From NCBI GenBank assembly GCA_029204225.1, contig CM055102.1, positions 21,015,192 through 21,079,191 on the forward strand: 64,000 nt of DNA, read 5' to 3'. The notes under the pieces are model-generated. The model was not told where the DNA came from, did not search any database, and saw nothing but the letters and a program-made list of their open reading frames with translations. Within the stretch, counting starts at the first letter, position 1. Every line of letters starts with the position of its first letter. The DNA comes from Diphasiastrum complanatum. Its lineage: Eukaryota; Streptophyta; Lycopodiopsida; Lycopodiales; Lycopodiaceae. Of this stretch, positions 59,895-64,000 are shown piece by piece. The position numbers and the translations under genes are program-made.

Positions 59895-60345
59895 TTACAT
59901 TGCTCTTTCTTGCTTGAGTCTATCTACCAAATTGATTATGTACGCTCTCATTGCTAGCTCACCAAATTTATCTTATTGGAGCCCAAAATGTGTACAAATA
60001 GCAAATACATCTCCTCTTGAAAGCTTCCATGGCTTGGGTTTCGGCATAAAAGCATAAAGAAGCTCCACCTATTCTAATTTCAACACCTCGCATAATGAAG
60101 TTTGCTCATGTGCCATCCCAGTAGCCAAACCTCCAACTTGGTGCAATTTTTGTTCCTATGTAATTTTTTTGATTTCCACAAGTCCCAAGAAACTTCTATC
60201 ACTTCTCTAAGCAAATTGTAGTACGGATGACTAGTACTAACCGCTTCTTGTCCAATCGAATGTGAATCTAGATAGCTCTCAATGTTTGGAAATTCTTTCA
60301 TTTGTTCTAAGTATGGCCATAGAGTTAGAATTAAAGTAGAATCAC
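59895..60345 (-). pseudogene. Unrecognised gene fragment, cut by the copia A LTR
   Basis: The minus strand reads L-W-P-Y-L-E-Q-M-K-E-F-P-N-I-E-S-Y from about 60340, continuing with H-P-Y-Y-N-L-L-R-E-V-I and L-W-K-S-K-K-L-H. After a frameshift near 60120 it goes on with P-K-P-K-P-W-K-L-S-R-G-D-V and A-M-R-A-Y-I-I-N-L-V-D-R-L, ending in TAA at 59895. Two in-frame stops (one TAG, one TAA) interrupt the second part. The composition is that of a real soluble protein. The 5' part is lost where LTR DNA begins at about 60347, so the LTR inserted into it or recombined beside it. Family unknown. Confidence 0.5.
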
Positions 60346-60346
60346 T

Positions 60347-60960
60347 GTGCTACTATATTGTGGGTCCTTTCAGTTGATACGGATCAGTTGGCCTTGCCAC
60401 AAGGCAAGCCGACGGGACACGCGTCCCGCCAACAACAATCTGGGTCATGCATGGGTTGCTTGAGTGAACAACTATATGTATAGTGTAATTTCATTTTGAG
60501 AAATACAGTTGCTATGTGAGCTTGCTGTGGAGAATGGAGTGTACACAGTACAGCATCGTCATTGAAGAGAGCTTTGGGAGAATTGTCTTCTGAGAGTTTG
60601 GGGTTTACGATGGGTTGAAGACGGAAGGAGAAGCATTGGTGCACTTTTGAAGCCACTTGAAAATCGAAACCGAGTTTGGGATTACGATTTTCTACAAATA
60701 ACTGGTGATTTCTTCGTTGTTTGTGCACCGCTTGGATGCCGTAAGGACCAGAAGAAAGCTAATTACATTGTCAACCAGCCATGGAGAGATTATGAGGTTT
60801 ATGTCAGAGATTTGTCTGCAGAGAGTTAACCTAGCAAATTTGCGGTAAAAGGTAAAAAAAAACCACTTTGTCAAGTTGAGCTAAAATCACCATTTCTCCA
60901 CGGAATTTCATGATTGAACACTCTACAGATTTGGTATCAGTAGGGCAACCCTGCTCCAGG
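60347..60960 (+). repeat. 5' LTR and leader of copia A, copy 2
   Basis: Begins TGTGCTACTATATTGTGGGTCC and matches 54985-54190 in reverse complement, with a ~90-bp deletion spanning the LTR end and first PBS. A second PBS-like TTTGGTATCAGTAGG lies at about 60931-60945. A 60-codon open frame at 60647-60829 is present in the leader and diverged in copy 1. Confidence 0.75.
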
Positions 60961-61723
60961 CCTCAGATCATGCCCAAATCGATCTAAAAACAAAATTGGT
61001 CAAGCAAAAATCAGTTTGGGGAGACGCGGCTGTAGACAGGGAGGAGCATGGAGCTCACTTGCGACGAACGGGAGCAGCAGCTCAGCGTCAAAAAGTGTAA
61101 AATCGACTGCAAGAAAGGGTTTTGGCGCACATGAGTGCATGTGACCATAGGATTGGACTCCTATTGGATCAACGATTGTGATAGATTGCTCAGGGAACAA
61201 TCTGGACCACAAGGTCGTGTTGGACCATTGGATGAAGTGGAAAAGGTCATGAAGGGTCTTGAAGTGTATTTTGGACTTCAACTTCATTAGAAATCTTCAT
61301 ACTGAAATTGGAGCTGGGTCCCTTCACAAGTGAATGAGAAGTTTCTTCAAGGTGAAAAAACAGTTCAAAAACAAGGAAAATCCCTATTTTTGGGTCCCTT
61401 GTCCGTTTTGACCCAAACGAAAGGCTATAACCTCCAAACGAAGAGCACCCGGACTGTACTTGCAAGTACAATACAACAAAATAGAGTGATTGCAGTGGAG
61501 AAAGTGTTCGGAGTGCACCAAAAGTGATTTCACTATTCCACTGGGCACGTAGTTGGGAGTTGACGACTGAGTGCATTTCAGAAGGTGACGCCGATTTGGC
61601 TTTCAAATTGGTGGAAAAGTGACGAGTGCCCTAGGTGCAAGTCATTATTTTCAACTTTTGACATCACAATTGGCCTCGGCATACTGCTTTTAGCCTACGG
61701 CAGAAGTGTCAAGCAGTTTTGCG
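60961..61723 (+). other. Copia A leader, no gene
   Basis: Lies between the LTR/PBS and the gag ATG. Only partial similarity to copy 1 leader is visible, near 60970-61040. Confidence 0.5.
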
Positions 61724-64000
61724 ATGACAAACATGCGAGAGTCCATTTTGAGTGAAAGTAGCAAATTGGACAAGATTTCCAACTATGCAATGTGGAAATT
61801 CAAAATGAAAAACATACTGATGGAGAAAGATGTGTGGGAAGTCGTCACAAGTGATGAGAGAAGACCGCCAAATGAAGTGGATATCAGAGTATTCGACAAA
61901 AGAGATGATGAAAGCTTTGACCTTCATTAACTTGTCAATGAAGGATCACATCATTACCCACATTTGTGATGTTGTTACATCCAGACAGACTTGGGATGTG
62001 CTAAAGGAGCAGTTCGAGACGTCAAATCCGTCAAGAATCATGTTTCTGGAGTCAAAACTGAATAGTGCCCGAATGAAACAAGGAGAGCACATTCAAACGT
62101 ACATGACCAAAATCAAGACAATGAGGGATGAACTGCATTCTATTGGTGAGCGCATACGTGATGTGGAGCTGGTGCACAATGCATTGTACGGCATTGCAGA
62201 ACCCGATTAGATGTTTGTGAGTGGAATAACATCAAGAGAAATATTGCCAAACTTTGACGAGCTCACATGAATCTTGATGCATGAAGAGCAACGGCGAGAA
62301 ATGGTGAAAGCTAGATGTCAAAATACTGACGATCAGGCACTTGCGACACGCCAAAAACAAGGCAAAGGTAAGGGCAAGAAGAAGTCTAAACATCAATTTG
62401 CCAAGACTTAGGAGGATGAGAGATCTTCCAGTAAGACCAAGAAGAAAGACAAGTGCTTCCATTGTGGTAAAAAAGGCCATTGGAAGAGTGAATGTCGTAA
62501 ATTCCTAGCAGAACAAGGCAAGGGGAAATCAAAGCAAGCAGGTAATCTTGTCGATGAGGGTGAGATTGAAGACTCTAGCATCTTCATATCTACACTGTCA
62601 TCTAATCAAGATGATCAAGCGTGGTGTATTGACTCGGGAGCCACAAGACACATGACATGTAACAAGAATTGGTTCAGTAGCTTGAAAGTGTTGGATAATG
62701 GAACGTCCATTTCACAAGCAAATGGCGATGTGTGCAAGGTGAAGGGGATAGACACCGTTTCAATCCAACTACCTGTTGGCAAAAGCAGGATGATCAGGGA
62801 GGTACTTTACGTACCAAGTTTGAAGAAAAATCTACTTTCTGTTGGAGTCAATACTGATCAAAAGTTGAAAGTAGAATTCGCCCATGATTGTTGCTTTGTG
62901 AAGGATGTGAACCAAAAAATTCAAATTTATTGCGGATGGAGTAAGGGAGCCCAATACAAAATTGTACAGGTCGAATGCTATAATCAAGGGGCAACATGGA
63001 CTCGTATCGTCCATTCCATCGCAAACTGAGGTGTGGCTTAAGAGGCTTGGTCACTTGAATTTGAAAAGCCTCAGTTTGATGAGAAAATTAGAGATGTTAA
63101 TAGCATTGCCTACTATAGAAGACCACTTGAAATCGATGTGCAAATCATGTGTATATGGGAAGCAACATCGAGAGAAGTTCAATAAAGGGGGTGTTGCAAG
63201 GGCAAAGAACATCCTGGATTTAATCCACACAGATTTATGTGGGCCTATGAGGACCATGTCCTGAGGTAAAGCCTTCTATTTCATGACCTTTATTCATGAT
63301 ATGTCACGTAAGACGTGGATCTACTTCTTGAAGAAGAAATCGGATGCATTTGCCAATTTCAAGAGCATCAAAGCATTGAAAATCAGACAGGTAGGAAGAT
63401 CAAAGTCCTAAGATCGGATAGTGGAGGTGAGTACAAGTCTAATGACTTCAGTGATCTTTGTGATCAATGTGGTATCAAAAAACAATTTATGCAAGCTCAT
63501 ACTCCTGCTCTCAATGGTGTAGCTAAGTGCAAGAATCGTACGATTGTGGAAAGTGCCAGATCTATGCTAGTTGAGATAAAACTACCAAAAGATTTTTGGT
63601 CAGAAGCATGCAGTACGGCAGTCTATCTTCAAAATAGAAGTCCAACCATTGTCATACCAAAGATAACACCTGAGGAAGCATTCACGAAGAAGAAGCCAAA
63701 GGTGAACCACTTGCGTATCTTTGGATGTAAAGCCTTTGTACACATTCCTAAGGAAGAGAGACTTAAACTTGATGTAAAAGCTATCAGGTGTATATTCCTA
63801 GGATATGATGATCGTGTAAAGAACTATAGATGTTTTGATCTAGTGGAAAATAAAATCCATGTAAGTCGTGATGTTATCTTTGATGAATCCAAGATATATG
63901 AAGACAAGGATGTTGAGAAGATAGATACATCCAGTGGGAAAGATGGTATAATAAGGATACCTCCTGATGATGACCCATTCATTGACCTTCCAAGTGATGA
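61724..64000 (+). pseudogene. Copia A, copy 2: gag-protease-integrase, open to the window edge
   Basis: Gag begins at ATG 61724 with the UBN2-type S-N-Y-A-M-W-K-F-K-M. A frameshift occurs near 61905. Gag has stops at 62208 (TAG, where copy 1 has CAG), 62268 (TGA) and 62409 (TAG). The zinc knuckle C-F-H-C-G-K-K-G-H-W-K-S-E-C is intact at about 62455-62500. Protease has W-C-I-D-S-G-A-T-R-H-M at 62620. Integrase runs 63030-63640 with K-R-L-G-H, C-K-S-C, H-T-D-L-C-G-P and R-S-D-S-G-G-E-Y, but N-G-V-A-K-C-K-N carries Lys at the catalytic Glu. Frameshifts occur near 62917 and 63370. After 63640 the domain with F-G-C-K-A-F-V-H-I-P and S-R-D-V-I-F-D-E is intact. RT should follow beyond the window. 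Confidence 0.92.

Noticed and set aside
61000-61606. Minus-strand ORFs of 95 and 119 codons
   Set aside because: They lie antisense in the copia A leader and have no motif or second copy.

Overview
The window is nuclear DNA of a land plant. Ty1/copia and Ty3/gypsy retrotransposons with plant-type motifs fill much of it, the copia primer-binding sites match plant initiator tRNA-Met, spliceosomal GT-AG introns are visible, and there are long TC/GA microsatellites. The base composition is AT-rich. I saw no ordinary single-copy housekeeping gene, rRNA or tRNA. I cannot fix the species; nothing points clearly to grasses.

Layout. 1-600: decayed copia. 1308-1716: copy D1 of an unrecognised repeat family, D. 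3079-4420: decayed copia. 4421-8500: family X, an unrecognised long gene with its own TATA box, flanked by two different short-motif arrays. 8930-9430: gypsy fragment. 10.5-13.0 kb: palindromes and small duplications. 13.05-14.72 kb: copia (+). 14.85-16.93 kb: gypsy (-). 17.94-22.67 kb: nearly full-length but broken copia C (-), with a 33-bp tandem repeat in its LTR. 22.7-29 kb: almost ORF-free, possibly a large non-autonomous LTR element. 29.1-29.8 kb: gypsy gag/protease remnant. 30.6-32.2 kb: alternating inverted 18-bp motif array. 32.8-38.8 kb: gene Y (-), an unrecognised protein with a ParB/sulfiredoxin-like motif, split by gypsy pol at 34.1-37.2 kb. 38.98-42.95 kb: ~365-bp satellite that changes orientation three times. 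43-46.8 kb: non-coding remnants with a 32-nt poly-G. 46.8-47.3 kb: gypsy integrase. 47.4-48.3 kb: an inverted repeat made of two family-D copies. 48.3-55.0 kb: copia A (-) interrupted by copia B, and B carries a ~1-kb open non-retroviral insert. 55.3-58.1 kb: CACTA-like DNA transposon candidate. 58.2-58.9 kb: second copy of the 3' end of family X. 59.9-60.3 kb: unrecognised gene fragment cut by an LTR. 60.35-64 kb: copia A (+), head-to-head with the first A copy and running off the window.

Almost every coding region is broken by stops or frameshifts, and the internal stops are strikingly often TAG. That suggests old, silenced, probably CHG-methylated heterochromatin. The two items least explained by known families are gene Y and family X. 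The 47.4-48.3 kb hairpin and the flip-flop satellite are the most notable structures.
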